Shown here: positions 32,301 through 42,911 of the stretch, one piece after another
Layout of the letters: every line of letters begins with the position of its first letter
Position numbering within the stretch: the stretch's first letter is position 1
Assembly: GCF_032118995.1 (NCBI RefSeq)
Contig: NC_092657.1
Coordinates: 431,891 to 495,890, forward strand
Source of the DNA: Asterias amurensis
Taxonomy: Eukaryota; Echinodermata; Asteroidea; Forcipulatida; Asteriidae
DNA: 64,000 bases
Direction: 5' to 3'
Program-made: the position numbers and the translations under genes
The notes under the pieces: generated by a model
Told to the model about the DNA's origin: nothing
Databases searched by the model: none
Seen by the model: the letters and a program-made list of their open reading frames with translations, nothing else

Positions 32301-35101
32301 TAACAAAATAGCTCATGACAGCAGGCACAATCCTTCACATGGAACATTCCATTATGCTTAGAGAGGGGTTATTAGTGTTCATCCTGAGGGGACAAACCTT
32401 TCTCAGGAAGTGAGTGCGTGTGATGTGTAGTGAAGTGTAGAATGTAAAGCCAGTAGCAATGGCCCACTAGGTGTTGTTTGTACAACATAGCCTCTAATGG
32501 GTGCGTGATACACAGGTTTTTATCAATTAACAACACTGGCCATGTAGAAATATAATCATGGGACTTGTCTTAAAAACATCAATAAATTATCAGAGGGAAA
32601 TTGTGAAACTAACCATCAGTTTATGTTGAGTTATGTACCAATATTTTGTAATAAAACAGCATTGGCCACTTAACAAAATAATTATGGGCCATCAAAACTG
32701 GCGATTAATTAATTAATTGATTAATTATATTACCAACATTTTTATCAAGTAAATGCATTGGTCTTGGCTACTTAAACAATATTCAATGGGAATGGGTCAT
32801 GTCAAGTTGTACCAATATTTTAACAAATTATTGAAAACAATTAACAATGTGTCAGACCTGTCAAGACAGGCAATTAAAAAAATTAATCATGGGTTAGGCC
32901 CTATGTCACATATATTTTATCTATTAATAATGTTGGTCACTTAAACAAATAATAATGGATCAAGTGTAGGCATCAATTTGTTATCAAACATAACTGTTTT
33001 TCAATTCTTACACTTTCTGTAAAGCATTTTTCAAGTCAATTTCTTTGCGTACATTTTGACTCCCAATATGTCAGACAGTATAGGCACATGAACTGCGTGC
33101 GCTGCGTGAGTGTGCATGAGTGTGTTACATAAAATGTATCACTTGCTAACTCAAACATCAAACACTGTCAAAACAAAATTTTGAAAATGATTTGGTGTTG
33201 AAAAAAGACAATTTACTAGAGCGGAATTTGACCAACTGAGCTATCTATCGCTATGATAGCGGTCTCCCTATTTTGACACTATCTTTATTCTTGGGTGCCG
33301 TCAGAAGCCATATCATTAACTGCTGTGTAGCCAGGGATCACACCCAAGTTTATACAACCTGGGAAGTGGCAGCCAGGGGATCACCTCAAGAGGATGCGAC
33401 GAAATTAATGATTTAGCGTTGATGTAATTGCTCCAAGGTCAGAGAATTTTGTCAGTACTTTGTTTAGGCATGGAGGATTTCTTCCTCCATGGTTTAGGGG
33501 TGCCAGTCAGAAGCCATAACTGCTGCATAACCAGGGATCACACCCAAGTTTACTATACAACGTGTGAAGCAGTAGCAAGGGGATCAACTCAAGGGGATGC
33601 GACTAAATTAATGATTTAGCGTTGATGCAATTGCTCCAAGGCCAGAGTATTTTGTCAGAGCTTTGTTTAGGGGTGCCAGTCACAAGCCATAACTGCTGTA
33701 CAACCAGGGATCACACCCAAGTTTACTATACAACTCAAGGGGATGTGACGAAATTAACGATTCAGCGTTGATGTAATTGCTCCAAGGCCAGAGCGTCTGC
33801 TCAATGTGCAATAGCCATCGTTGACATGATGAAGCGATTCCGTCTTGACCAACGCCATGAGTGACAGGATGACCAATAAACAAGTGACCTCCAGAGAGCA
33901 TGAGTTTTGCAAGAATCTTGACTTCCGGGCACCTCGAATAGTAGCTTGACAGCATTAGCTGCTATGATTGTAAGCCTCGATCCTCCCGATGGCTAATCGA
34001 GGGTTTTGATCATCGCACCTAACTAAGTACTACTGACTACAGCATGTATTGTGGCAAGTGATTTAAAACAGAACTTGTATCTTGGATTCTTGTCATGCCT
34101 GAGATTTCATCTTTGAGAGGGCACTTGGCATTTTCATTTTGCAAACGGCACTTTCCTGAAAAAAAAATCTAAAAGTCTGTAGAAAGGTTTCAAAAGGGCA
34201 CCAAGGCCAAGACCAGGGCAAGAGAGTCCATGGTCTCAATGAAATTCCAGGGCTGCCTTGGGATGTTTTATCCATTAAGTCAGTATAGTTTGACTTCTTA
34301 ACAGTAACTTGATTTTGAATTTGCAATGTTTTAAGTTTTGTCAATCTTGTAACTTTATTGACCTTAATTGACTTTATTTGACCTTAATTTCTGCTTCATA
34401 TTCTTTTCACCATAAAAAATAAAGACTTAAATTTAAAGCAATACATTGACTTGCATTTTCCTACTCGAGCCTAGCCCCACTTGTGTGGCCAAGGATAGCT
34501 GAATCATAGCCACACAAGTGTGGGGCTAACTCGAGCCCACAGCCATGCCAGCCAAGGAAAAAAGGGGTAATGTTTCTGTTTAAATAAAAACAAAATGAGT
34601 AGGCTAGCTAGGCCTACACAACATGAACACTCACTGCCCTCATTTCAGTATAGCCCCACTTGTGTGGCCAGGCCAAGGCTAGCCTTACCTTGGCCACACA
34701 AGTGGGGCTAACTTCAGTACAGAACAACCTGGCTGAGAACACCACAGTCACACAAACAGTCTACTCTAGTAAATCAAGAAGATGAAGAAGACAGAGCCTA
34801 GTGTCACTGAAGGTGTGAACTCCAAATTGCCATAAGCTTAGTTCAAAATCAAATTGAACCAGCAAGTCACACTGCCCTGCTGCTCCTCTGCCCATATACC
34901 CAATTCTCACAGAAGGCTTCTGTCAATCAAGTGTACTGTTACTGTCAGTCACTGCTGATCGAAAATCCATCGTAGACTAGTAAAAGATCCTACATTTTAA
35001 ATGATTTATATCAGTTGTAAAACTAAAGTGGCGATAATGACACAAAGAACACATAATAACCAATAATACATGAGCATTTACATACCTTTATATTCACTCA
35101 T
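26318..35101 (-). CDS. CD225/dispanin (PRRT1-like) membrane protein, 220 aa
   Basis: Four coding exons: 35101-35086 (16 bp, MSEYK), 28562-28261, 27741-27607, 26527-26318, with GT..AG junctions and consistent phase. Exon 2 encodes a 100-residue Pro/Gln/Tyr/Gly-rich cytosolic region starting AYPPEQPTAPYA (PPxY-like) and containing three PQQQPQGY-type units (28320-28400) among other GY repeats. The CD225 domain follows: PNDYLCFSIFVMLFCCLPFG with paired cysteines, loop VRDFNAAARASKSAKNW, then a long TM segment (AGLVTGLIIEIVTVIIIII). It ends in the acidic/aromatic tail DNFTLDSYNFYG, on the outer face if family topology holds. Compared with gene 1 the loop has lost the 'GD.EGA' residues (RDFNAAA). 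Intron 1 is 6.5 kb and contains nested mobile elements. Function beyond membership of the CD225 family is not readable from sequence. Confidence 0.9.
26810..27120. repeat. Dispersed marine repeat, partially duplicated
   Basis: Two imperfect copies in a row of a segment with CTCGCAGG(T)ACCCATTTATAC, GAAGAGAAGCAATTATA and TGTCTTGCTCAAGGACACAA (about 26865-26960 and 26985-27060). I recognise the 'tacccatttata..cttgctcaaggacaca' pattern as a common dispersed repeat type in marine animal genomes, from memory only. Confidence 0.5.
27243..27580. mobile_element. Long-TIR foldback element (~338 bp)
   Basis: The left arm (AGGTTAGATTTGAATATTGT, then CTGGTACAATGAC, and later AATTCCTCAGACTAT) is complementary to the right arm over ~110 bases (ATAGTCTGAGGAATT ... 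GTACCAGACATTATTCAAAT). The central part has its own inverted words (GGGGCAAGC / GCTTGCCCC). It lies in intron 2, 27 bases from the exon 27741-27607 donor. Confidence 0.8.
27839..28203. mobile_element. 'GGGCCC..GCTTAGC' repeat with a nested insertion
   Basis: The outer repeat runs from CCTGGGCCCATTTTCATACA to TATGAAATTGGGCCCTGG. Inside it, 28024-28190 is bounded by a perfect 12-bp inverted repeat ATAAGGTTTATC / GATAAACCTTAT, consistent with a second small element inserted near the repeat's right end. Confidence 0.55.
29404..30809. mobile_element. TIR element split by a solo LTR
   Basis: TTTAAAGCCATTGGACACTT (then TCGG) at the left pairs with CCGAAAGTGTA..ATGGCTTTAAA at the right. This is the same family as 17711-18102 and 35611-35987, and removing the LTR and one target copy (29656-30683) leaves ~380 bp, the normal family length. 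It gives relative dating: the TIR element came first, the LTR element later. Confidence 0.7.
29656..30678 (+). mobile_element. Solo LTR, 1,023 bp, with CATGG target duplication
   Basis: Starts TGTCATCTCCC and ends GCATGTGACA (TGTCA/TGACA termini), flanked on both sides by the 5-bp direct repeat CATGG (29651-29655 and 30679-30683). AATAAA near 30614 followed by ~60 bp to the end fits an LTR R/U5 region in plus orientation. No internal retroelement genes adjoin it, so it is a solo LTR left by recombination. The 5-bp duplication fits Gypsy or BEL-type elements. It lies in intron 1 of CD225 gene 2, in the opposite orientation to the gene. Confidence 0.88.
31271..31650. mobile_element. 380-bp near-perfect palindrome (foldback element)
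   Basis: GGAACACGTTGCCTTGGATC at 31271 pairs with GATCCAAGGCAACGTGTTCC ending at 31650. The two 190-base arms stay complementary to the centre (31460/31461), where GGTCGGCCATTTATGGGAGT meets ACTCCCATAAATGGCCGACC with almost no loop. Mismatches are few and mostly in the outer half. There is no coding capacity; overlapping short ORFs on both strands are simply the palindrome read both ways. Confidence 0.92.
33296..33790. repeat. Three tandem ~180-bp units
   Basis: Units contain GTCAGAAGCCATA..AACTGCTG, CAGGGATCACACCCAAGTTT, GGATGCGACGAAATTAATGA and TTGATGTAATTGCTCCAAGG. A single related copy lies at 3045-3140 (GCCTGGGAAGTGGCAGTCTG, GGGGATCACC). The third unit is internally shortened. Confidence 0.75.
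34463..34535. repeat. Hairpin, CTCGAGcCTAGCCCCACTTG arms
   Basis: CTAGCCCCACTTGTGTGGC pairs with GCCACACAAGTGTGGGGCTA around a short loop, and CTCGAG lies at both ends. A sister hairpin is 120 bp downstream (34651-34710). Confidence 0.8.
34651..34710. repeat. Hairpin, TAGCCCCACTTGTGTGGCCA arms
   Basis: The 20-base left arm is matched by TGGCCACACAAGTGGGGCTA at the right, with an inner AAGGCTAGCCTT-type stem. It is in the same family as 34463-34535 but with a different loop, so the two may be independent insertions or a local duplication. Confidence 0.8.
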
Positions 35102-35610
35102 ACTGCATGAAGTCACCACAAATCAGAGAATTCTTGAAGATCGACCAAGTCAGTCCAACTCGTTTACCCGTTCTTCAAGATGCTGTGATGTGTTGTTTTC
35201 TATTTTATTTACGCCCAATTGTGCTCTTTTGTATATTCCCAGGGCGTTGCTGTGTGTGAGAAAAATAACGGAGCCCAAGGCTTTGGCGATTGGGCGATTC
35301 ATTAACATCGCCAAGAGAGGGCGCCCCAACAGGCAAAGACGGGTACGGGTGTGCGCATCACACATAGTAACCAAAATGCTGATGCTAAAATTAATTTAAA
35401 AAAAATACTTTTTACAAATTTAAAAGTCTCTCAGCCTCTGTGAAACATATCAGATTATTTTTCCAACAACTAAACTTCATTTTTATTTTCACAATTTAGT
35501 AGGTAAGCCGTAAAAACACCGCCATAAACTAAACCCAACCCAAACGACTAGAACTCCAGACTTCATCAAATTGACCCTACAGAGCTTTTATTTTAGAAAA
35601 ATTGGGCCAT

Positions 35611-35987
35611 TTTAAAGGGATGGTACACGTTTGGTAATTACTCAAAACAAATAATTATTAACTTAAAAACTGACTTGGTATACTGATAGTATAACACATT
35701 GTGGGAAACGGCTCCCTCTGAAGTAGCATACATTTTTAGAAAGAGGTAATTTCTCAATAAAATAATAAAAGACTTCTAGTTAGAAGTAGCTAGAAGTATT
35801 TTATTCCTATCTGAAAGCACACAAATTTGTCCACCAAGGGTGTTTTTCTTTCATCATTTTCTCGTAACTTCGATGACCAATTGAGCCCAAAAATGTTCAC
35901 AGGCTTGTTATTTTATGCTTATGATGGGATACACCAAGTGAGAACACAGGTCTTTGACAATAACCAAACGTGTACAGTGCCTTTAAA
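35611..35987. mobile_element. ~377-bp TIR element, full-length copy
   Basis: TTTAAAGGGATGGTACACGT, then TTGGTAAT, at the left matches TAACCAAACGTGTACAGTGC, then CTTTAAA, at the right in inverted sense. The interior carries GGGAAACGGCTCCCTCTGAA, CTGAAAGCACACAAAT and GATGGGATACACCAAGTGAG, shared with the 17.7-kb copy. It sits ~0.5 kb upstream of the first exon of CD225 gene 2. Confidence 0.8.
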
Positions 35988-35999
35988 GTGCCAGGTCAC

Positions 36000-36990
36000 C
36001 CCAACATGAAGTCAACAACCCTGACCGACAATACAAGACCATTTTTTGTCAACAACCCGTACAACCAAATCTCGGCTCCACACGTGAAGTTCTCTCTCAG
36101 GTGCACCCCCAAATGGGTGAATTTTCTGGACCGCACAACGGATCAATGAGAGTTCCTAAAAAAAAAACATAATGAAGTAGTTTTAACGAGATTTGATTTC
36201 AAAAAGTAACTGCAGCCATGTAAACGTGAAGGGCAGAAAGTTTCTATAGTATTTTGTAGGGGTTCACACAGGAAGAGTAATCTATCTGGGAAGCGTTACT
36301 GCCGTCACCCTTCTGATATCCACCTTATAGCCTACTATTGATATCTTTTCCCATAACCGCAGTACTTCGAAGTCAATTTTTTTTTCAAAATGCATTTATA
36401 CTATCCAAAGCTACTGTAGTCCCTAGCTTCCTACTACTAGTGGTACCACGTAGGTTTTTATTGGCAATAATTTTCAGAGTCATTACCAGACGTATAATAC
36501 AGACCCTGCGTGTTTACACCCATGCTTACATCCCATGCTTACACCCATTATGCGTTACAAGCGGATATTGCCGGATTGACACATCCAATGGTCAAGGTTC
36601 ATTGCTTATGAATGCAATAGAAAGTAAAATAGCTGTCTACAACTTGAGGACATGGATTTATTCTACATACAGGCGACAACACCATGTCCTGCTGACATCT
36701 TTCCGATTGCTCTATGGCCCCAGCGTGTTGTTGATCACATAGTAACTCAAAATAGTGTTTATTCTTTAGAGAACTTCATACAAACTTGTAAATACCTGCA
36801 AACAACGGTCGATCTAGGGTCCAAGTGAATTGGATTTATTTGTTGGAGTTCGAGATTGGTGTTTTCATTTCAACACAATTTAGTGGATGAATCGAATTGT
36901 CACAGTGAGTTTTTATTTTACACTTCTTTCCTGGAGACAGGCAGAAATTTAATTAAAACCATGGTTGTACCCGACACACCCGCAAGTTTA
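36000..36990. other. No gene seen
   Basis: A 134-codon open frame on the plus strand (36338-36742) has no domain resemblance, no supporting splice sites and a composition like its surroundings. I see no repeat structure except GCTTACA(T/C)CCCATGCTTACA near 36520. Confidence 0.4.
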
Positions 36991-36994
36991 CTAG

Positions 36995-37160
36995 TTTGGT
37001 TACATTCGTGTGGATTTTGTTTACGTTCACTTGTAGTTTGTTTACGATCATGTGGATTAGGTTGACGTACATGTGGATTGTGTTTACGTTCATATGGATT
37101 GAGTTTACGTCCATGTGGATTATGTTTACGTTCATGTGAATTTTGTTTCCGTTCACTTGT
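36995..37160. repeat. ~21-bp minisatellite, about 8 units
   Basis: Units of the form GTTTACGTTCATGTGGATTAT with scattered substitutions. The array abuts the TTTG tract at 37184, and both lie in the putative 5'-UTR intron of the MS4A-like gene 1. Confidence 0.85.
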
Positions 37161-37183
37161 TTGATTTTTTGTTTGCTTGTTCT

Positions 37184-37318
37184 GTTTGTTTGTTTGTTTG
37201 TTTGTTTGTTTGTTTGTTTGTTTGTTTGTTTGTTTGTTTGTTTGTTTGTTTGTTTGTTTGTTTGTTTGTTTGTTTGTTTGTTTGTTTGTTTGTTTGTTTG
37301 TTTGTTTGTTTGTTTGTT
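37184..37318. repeat. (TTTG)n microsatellite
   Basis: About 33 uninterrupted TTTG units, followed by an impure (GATT)n tract at 37338-37396. Open frames across it (CLFV repeats) are an artefact of the 4-base period shifting through frames. Confidence 0.95.
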
Positions 37319-37453
37319 TATTGGGGGTGTTTGTTTGGTTGATTGATTGATTGACTGATTGATTGGTTGATTGATTGATTGATGGATGGACTGATTGGGT
37401 TTGTTTGTTTTTACAGGTGACCTGATTGGTTGTATTGTAAGACTGTAGCAGTG

Positions 37454-40400
37454 ATGGCTTATAAACCTCGAGTAGCTCTTGGAGCCAGTATAACCCTAAT
37501 CATTTGCAGCTTGATTCTCATGGGTCTTTTTGTAGTGTGTGCTACTGGCAAATGCGTCCGTGGTGAAGTAACGTATGGATCACCACTGTGGACTGGTGGT
37601 CTGGTAATAAACTAGTATTTAAAACATTCATCTTAAACTTACTGAGTCAGAATATAACCTGGAGTCCTTGCCCCTGACCCAACTCGAGTCAAGCTGACCC
37701 GGAAACTGATTAAAAGGGTTATTTTGACTGTAATTATGTGTCATCGTTTTGTGTAATAAATTGTTGACACATAAATGACCTAGATATCGACCCCACAAGT
37801 TCTCGATCCGGTTCAATTCTGACCCGGGAAGTTTTTAGAGTTAACTTTGGGCTTTCCATTGTCGCAACATGAGGGGGCGGGGGACAGCCGCTGAGTCTCC
37901 CGACCACAGCCATTGCTCCAATACAGCACCACAGAACATAACCATGTATCTACCAATAAGTAACATGACAAGTAGAAAATCTGTTTCAATTCAGTCTGTA
38001 AACAACAGTCATTACATTTCCAGATAAAACGGAAGGAACGCAATAGGAAATTCCTGTTGTGGTTATTGGTAGCGGCTCATACGAAGGTAGCCTATTATAC
38101 ATCCACGGTATTTTAGGATTTGAAACTTTGCATGGTGGAAATACGATATGGAAAGGTCTGCGGTAACACCATGTAATGATAATTTCTAAATGAGGTGGGG
38201 TGGTTTTGAAAAAAAAACCGTTGGCTTCATTCAACGCGACATTTCAATCAGTATGCTCTGATCGTCTTCTGAAGCTGTATTTTTACCATGCATCACCGAG
38301 CTCCATTTCCCGCCTCTATTTCCCGGGATGCTGGTCATCTCACCCCTTGTAAGCTCCCCCCAAACAAAGTCGCCCCCTGCAAAGTCGCCCCCTGACCGGC
38401 TCGACCCGGGACTTTTCAAAGTCGCCCCCTTACAATGTCGCCCCGGCAAATTCGTCCCTAACAAAGTCGCCCCTAGCAAAGTCACCCTCTAACAAAGTCG
38501 CCCCAGACAAAGTCGCCCCTAAACAAAGTCCCCCCCAGATGTTATTTAGTTTGGAAAATGATTGTTATATAGTGTCTCAACTAATGTTTTGAAGGGGATA
38601 TTGATTGAGGCCAGCATAAAGCCTATGTTAAGTTTGGGTAAAAATCATCAATAGATAACTCAATAACTCAATGTCTAAAATGTACATGAGTGGCAAGAAA
38701 TGAATGACAGTGATAATTAATGTTAGATAATTTTAAACAGTTCAAATATAGGCCTACTCGGGTTTAAAGAAGAGAACCTTCACTATATTCAATCACTAAA
38801 TAACATCTGGGGCGACTTTGCTAGGGGCGACTTTTTCTGTGCGACTTACCACTCAGGTAATTTGCATTGTCTACGTTGTTTTGTGAAGGCGCACATAACC
38901 ACATAGCCATGTAGCGTCCCGAAAACTCACCCCTTGATAAACTTCGTTTTGGGGTTTTTTCTTCAAAATCTAAACAAACAGGCTTTGTTAACTGGAATAA
39001 TCGGAGTGTATATGTCAGCAACGAAGTCAGAGAAAGGATGTGTAAGTAGAAAACCCTTTGTCTTTTCCTACACAATATTATTACTATTATTTTGTTTGTC
39101 AGCCATTTTGGATTTTGGTTTATATTTTGCACATGAAATTTTGATCACAATTTTTACTTTATATTTTTACTACCAATAATTGGACCATATAAGTTTGCTT
39201 ACTTTCTCTTCAAGATTTGGTCATTTATTTTCGTCTGTCGGGAACCTTTGTGTGTTTGTTTGTTGTCCTTAAAAGTGGGTATTAAATCAGCACCCAATGT
39301 CGAACATTTTTTTCAAAATGATGAGGACAAACTCCAAAACGCCCTCTGTAGTTATTGAATTGGTGTATTACATTGTGTGAGATTTATCATTAAAGAATAT
39401 TCCTCGATTTTTTTCAAGACTTCGGCTGTGAAATTTACAAGAAAAAGAAAAAGAAAAAACACAGGCAGTGGACGGAAATAAACAGAAAAAATAAACAGTT
39501 AAATAAAAGGGACCGATTCGAAATCTGCAGGCTATTGTTGTCTAAAAGTATTCATAGTTTGTTTAATTTCATTGTAATTTTCTATCCTTTTACACTCAGG
39601 GGCCGTTATTCTTAGCTTTGAGCATCATTTGCACATTCATCTCCCTTGCATGTATTGGTTTGTCAATATACGCCATGTTTTACATCTTCTTCTACGTGGA
39701 CTTTTACTTTTGGTTGGCCATTGCGTCCATGGCTTTGATTTTGAGTATCGTGTCCTGTGTGACGTCATGTCAACATTGTTGCTGTTGCCAGGAAACACGA
39801 CCAATACAGGTAAGTTGTTTATTTTCTTTTAACCTTAATTGTTTAGAGCTGGGTTCTTACTCGAAGTTAAAGCAAAGAGTATACTTGCCCTACCATAATT
39901 ATTAGAAAAAACGTTGAGTTCCGATTGTCAACAAAGATTCGCTTGGCATCAACATAAGGCGTGATCACTGTCACATGGATACAGCCCGGTGTACCTTACA
40001 TTTTGAATCAGCAATACTTCAATAATAACTTTTACATATTATTTTGTCTTCTACCATAGCAGATTGTTGTTTACCATGGTGGACATCAAGTTCCTCAAAA
40101 CATCGTTTTGACAAACACCAACACCACCCAGCACCCCCAGCAACAAGGTCAGCCCCAAATGGTCTTCCTTAACCCTTATGGCGCACCCCAGGGAGGGCAA
40201 TTTGTACCACAGGGTTATTCTGCACCACAAGTACTGAACCAGCCACTAGGTGGCGCCCCAGGTTGTCAACTTTGGTATCCACCAACCCCAGACGCTGCAA
40301 GTGGTGTACATGTACGTCCAATTGTAGCCCCGGTCCAGCCACACCCATCAGCACCACCTCCTCCTTATCAAGAACAAATCCCAGACGCCAACCAGATAAG

Positions 40401-40746
40401 ACCAGTTACAACCGCTCCAGACCAGTCACAGGCAGCTCAACCCTCCACAACTCCTCCCGCACAACCTCCAAACGTTTATCAGGAATTGATAAAAGAAGAA
40501 AACACCCAAATGAGGTCTCCCGAAGTGCTTGATGATGGGAGTTACGTGGATCCTAATAAGGCGTCTTCAAGTCCGCCGGAAAACTCGGCATCTCGAATCG
40601 ATTCTGGAGCTTACGTGTGTATAGAAGAGCCGTCTTATGATTACGCCGATCCTGGGCTGGCGCGGGAGTTTGTGTCGCCCGCAGAGCGATCCGAGTACGT
40701 CAATGACAGTGTCGCCAAGCGACCAAAGGCAAAAAGGCCCAAGTAA
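37454..40746 (+). CDS. MS4A-like four-TM protein with long Pro/Tyr-rich tail, ~367 aa
   Basis: Coding exons 37454-37603, 38982-39041, 39600-39809 and 40063-40746 (or 40060), all phase 0 with GT..AG ends. The ATG at 37454 is the first in frame; an acceptor (TTTTTACAG, ending 37416) suggests a 5'-UTR intron. TM1 is VALGASITLIICSLILMGLF. TYGSPLWTGGLALLTGIIGV forms TM2 across the exon 1/2 junction and matches the MS4A signature (Y-P-x-W-G-G type). TM3 is GPLFLALSIICTFISLACIG, and TM4 is FWLAIASMALILSIVSCVTS, ending in a CQHCCCC cluster likely to be palmitoylated. The ~227-residue cytoplasmic tail is proline-rich (APPPPYQEQ) and ends with spaced tyrosines: GSYVDP, GAYVCIEE, SYDYADP, EYVNDS. EYVND fits the pYxN consensus for GRB2-type SH2 domains, so a signalling adaptor role is a reasonable inference. 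The protein ends in a lysine/arginine-rich stretch. Confidence 0.85.
38105..38280. repeat. Half copy of the 'gcggtaacacc' foldback family
   Basis: GATTTGAAACTTTGCATGGT, GAAAGGTCTGCGGTAACACC, then TCTAAATGAGGTGGGGTGGT and TCAGTATGCTCTGATCGTCT match the left arm and core of the complete palindrome at 58799-58986. The right arm is missing. Intron 1 of MS4A-like gene 1. Confidence 0.7.
38350..38838. mobile_element. Inverted-repeat element with AAAGTCGCCCC tandem units
   Basis: About ten ~17-bp units CAAAGTCGCCCC(C)T(A/G) run from 38366 to 38535 and end at CCCCAGATGTTATTTAG (38533-38549). The exact inverse, CTAAATAACATCTGGGG, then occurs at 38795-38811, followed by two inverse units GCGACTTTGCTAGGGGCGAC. 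The two arms face each other across ~245 bp of AT-rich sequence. Intron 1 of MS4A-like gene 1. Confidence 0.75.
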
Positions 40747-40799
40747 TAAACTAATCCGAGCTCGCAAAAATATAATTCTGCCATATACATGTAATCACA

Positions 40800-42900
40800 T
40801 TATCAATGAAGAAAAAACAGTAGTTCTATAAATTGGTCCATATTAACATTGAGAAAAACAGCTGAAATAACTCAATCATTACAGTCCAAAATATGAATTG
40901 TATATCATTTTATTAGCATGTCATAAATTTAGTAATTAGATTTTAAAAGTACTTAAAACAACAAATTAATGGTCAATGTGAAATATTATAATTAAAAAGT
41001 ATTTAAACAACCGTTCTATGTCATCAGTGCCAAGAAATGGAAGTAGCGCACTCATCCCCATTGTGTTTAATTTAAATTAAAAAAACATCAAAATACGCGG
41101 CGGGTGCATGTTGCAAGTGTTTGTCATCAAAGATGGCGGACATAGTGCAATAGATCTTCAGATAGATTTAAGTTGTTACTGTGCAGTATCACTTTCCAGA
41201 TTTATTATACGATTATTAACAAACCGTCTCGGATTACTCAAAATTGCCAAACACCCGAAGCTATGGTTGTGACGTCATGATTAAATCAGGTCCGTTGATG
41301 TACATTCATGCCATTGAGTGATATGAGTTCATGTACAGCCGCCCACAATCATGCCTGCTTCGATCATGACGTCACAGAAAATTCAATGCACCAGTGTATT
41401 TAATGAGTTGTATTTAAATCTATTTGTATGAACTTTTCTGTTTAAAGTTGGAAGTCACCATACAAATTACTCAACTGTTATAAGAAAATTTTCGTTACAA
41501 ATTAATTACAAAATGGTGAACGATAAGTTGATTTATAATTAGAAAACATTGTCAGAAAATTAAGTACATTCAAGTAAACAGGGGAAAATAACCCAAGTCC
41601 GAGCACGAATAATTTGATTTTGACAATACTTTTAGAGACACTTTGTTAAAGCCATGTTACACGAAGTACAGGCAACCAGGGGTCGATTTCACAACACTCT
41701 TCCTAACTTGGAACTAGGGCAATGCTAAGAGATAGGACAGTTAAGTTACTGGTTGTCCTCACTTCACATTTTCTACCCACGAATTAACACAGATGCATGA
41801 ACTCTTGGTTAAAAACAAGATGAAAGTGACTTGACATAATTATCTCGGCGTTCTAATTTCAAATTTTCAATGGCACGATTTGAAAACCTAAAACAAAGAA
41901 AGTGCCTGCGTGCCTCTTTTCATTATTTTAAAATCTGAATTATTTCCCGTCCAATCAAAGTCCAATCATTGAGGAAGATATAGAATAAAATTGAGTTTAC
42001 GAAATACAAAATAATCACATAAAGTTAATATAAACAAGTACAAAAATAATATATTGAAAATACGTTAATTCTCCACAACCATCGCATGTGACCAATTAGG
42101 AAGAAATTATTAAGGTGATATTTTTGGACGATGGTGGCAGCAGACATAACGTTTATTTTTTTTGCGACTCACATAAATGCCACGCCCATTTTTATATCCC
42201 AAAGGAATTTCCAAACAGGTTAAACAACATAGACCAATCTATCATTCAGTAACCCGCATCACTAAGAAACATGTTGCTGTCTTGACTTATAAATGACGTC
42301 ACCTAAGAAGCTCCTCATTGGTCAGCTATCTTTAGTCAATATTTTTGACGGTTAATTTTCCACGAGGTAAGTTTTCTTGAAATACGTTAAAATTTAGTAA
42401 AAATTTGACCCTAAACGCTGAGAATTACCATAATGTTACAACACGAATATAAACCTGTACAAAAAATGAAAACACTGAATAAACAAGAAACAATAATCAA
42501 ATAGGCACCGAATTTGTAATCAATTTTAGTACGACTGTTGTTTTAAATATAGTTTCCAAAAGTGTTTAAATTCCAGCTGAGTGTTTGTTTATACAAGAAT
42601 CAAATGATTCAAAGAAGCTAACAGTACAAAGCCCACTTTCACTCTTAGCACAAAGACTTACTAAGCACAGAAAAGTGTTGCTTAGCAGGAATTTACCAGC
42701 CCAAATTACATTAAGTGTACACTGTTGGTGTCCCACTTAATGTTTCCTTGGCAAAGGAATTTGTCAAGTACTATTTTCTGCATAACAGCTTTATAAAGTT
42801 GGGCCAAGGACGTATCGGTGGAGAACAGGCGAACCATACACTGTTGGGTTGTAGCGCCCCTATCGTCGGTTAATATTCCAGCTTATGATGAATCCCACCG
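40800..42900. other. Convergent intergenic stretch, 3' ends of the MS4A-like pair
   Basis: AT-rich, without a supported exon. It includes a 'GGGCC..GCTTAGC' repeat at 42590-42806 and scattered GACGTCA words. The 3' UTRs of the two convergent genes must end somewhere here; AATAAA overlaps the stop of gene 1 at 40745-40750, too close to be the obvious signal. Confidence 0.5.
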
Positions 42901-42911
42901 TTGAGGGCGCC

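Noticed and set aside
36338-36742. 134-codon plus-strand frame
   Set aside because: No recognisable domain, no introns or upstream promoter feature, and similar-length frames are expected in a 64-kb window.
37115-37346. Cys-Leu-Phe-Val repeat protein
   Set aside because: The frames are translations of (TTTG)n simple sequence with no start context or splice support.
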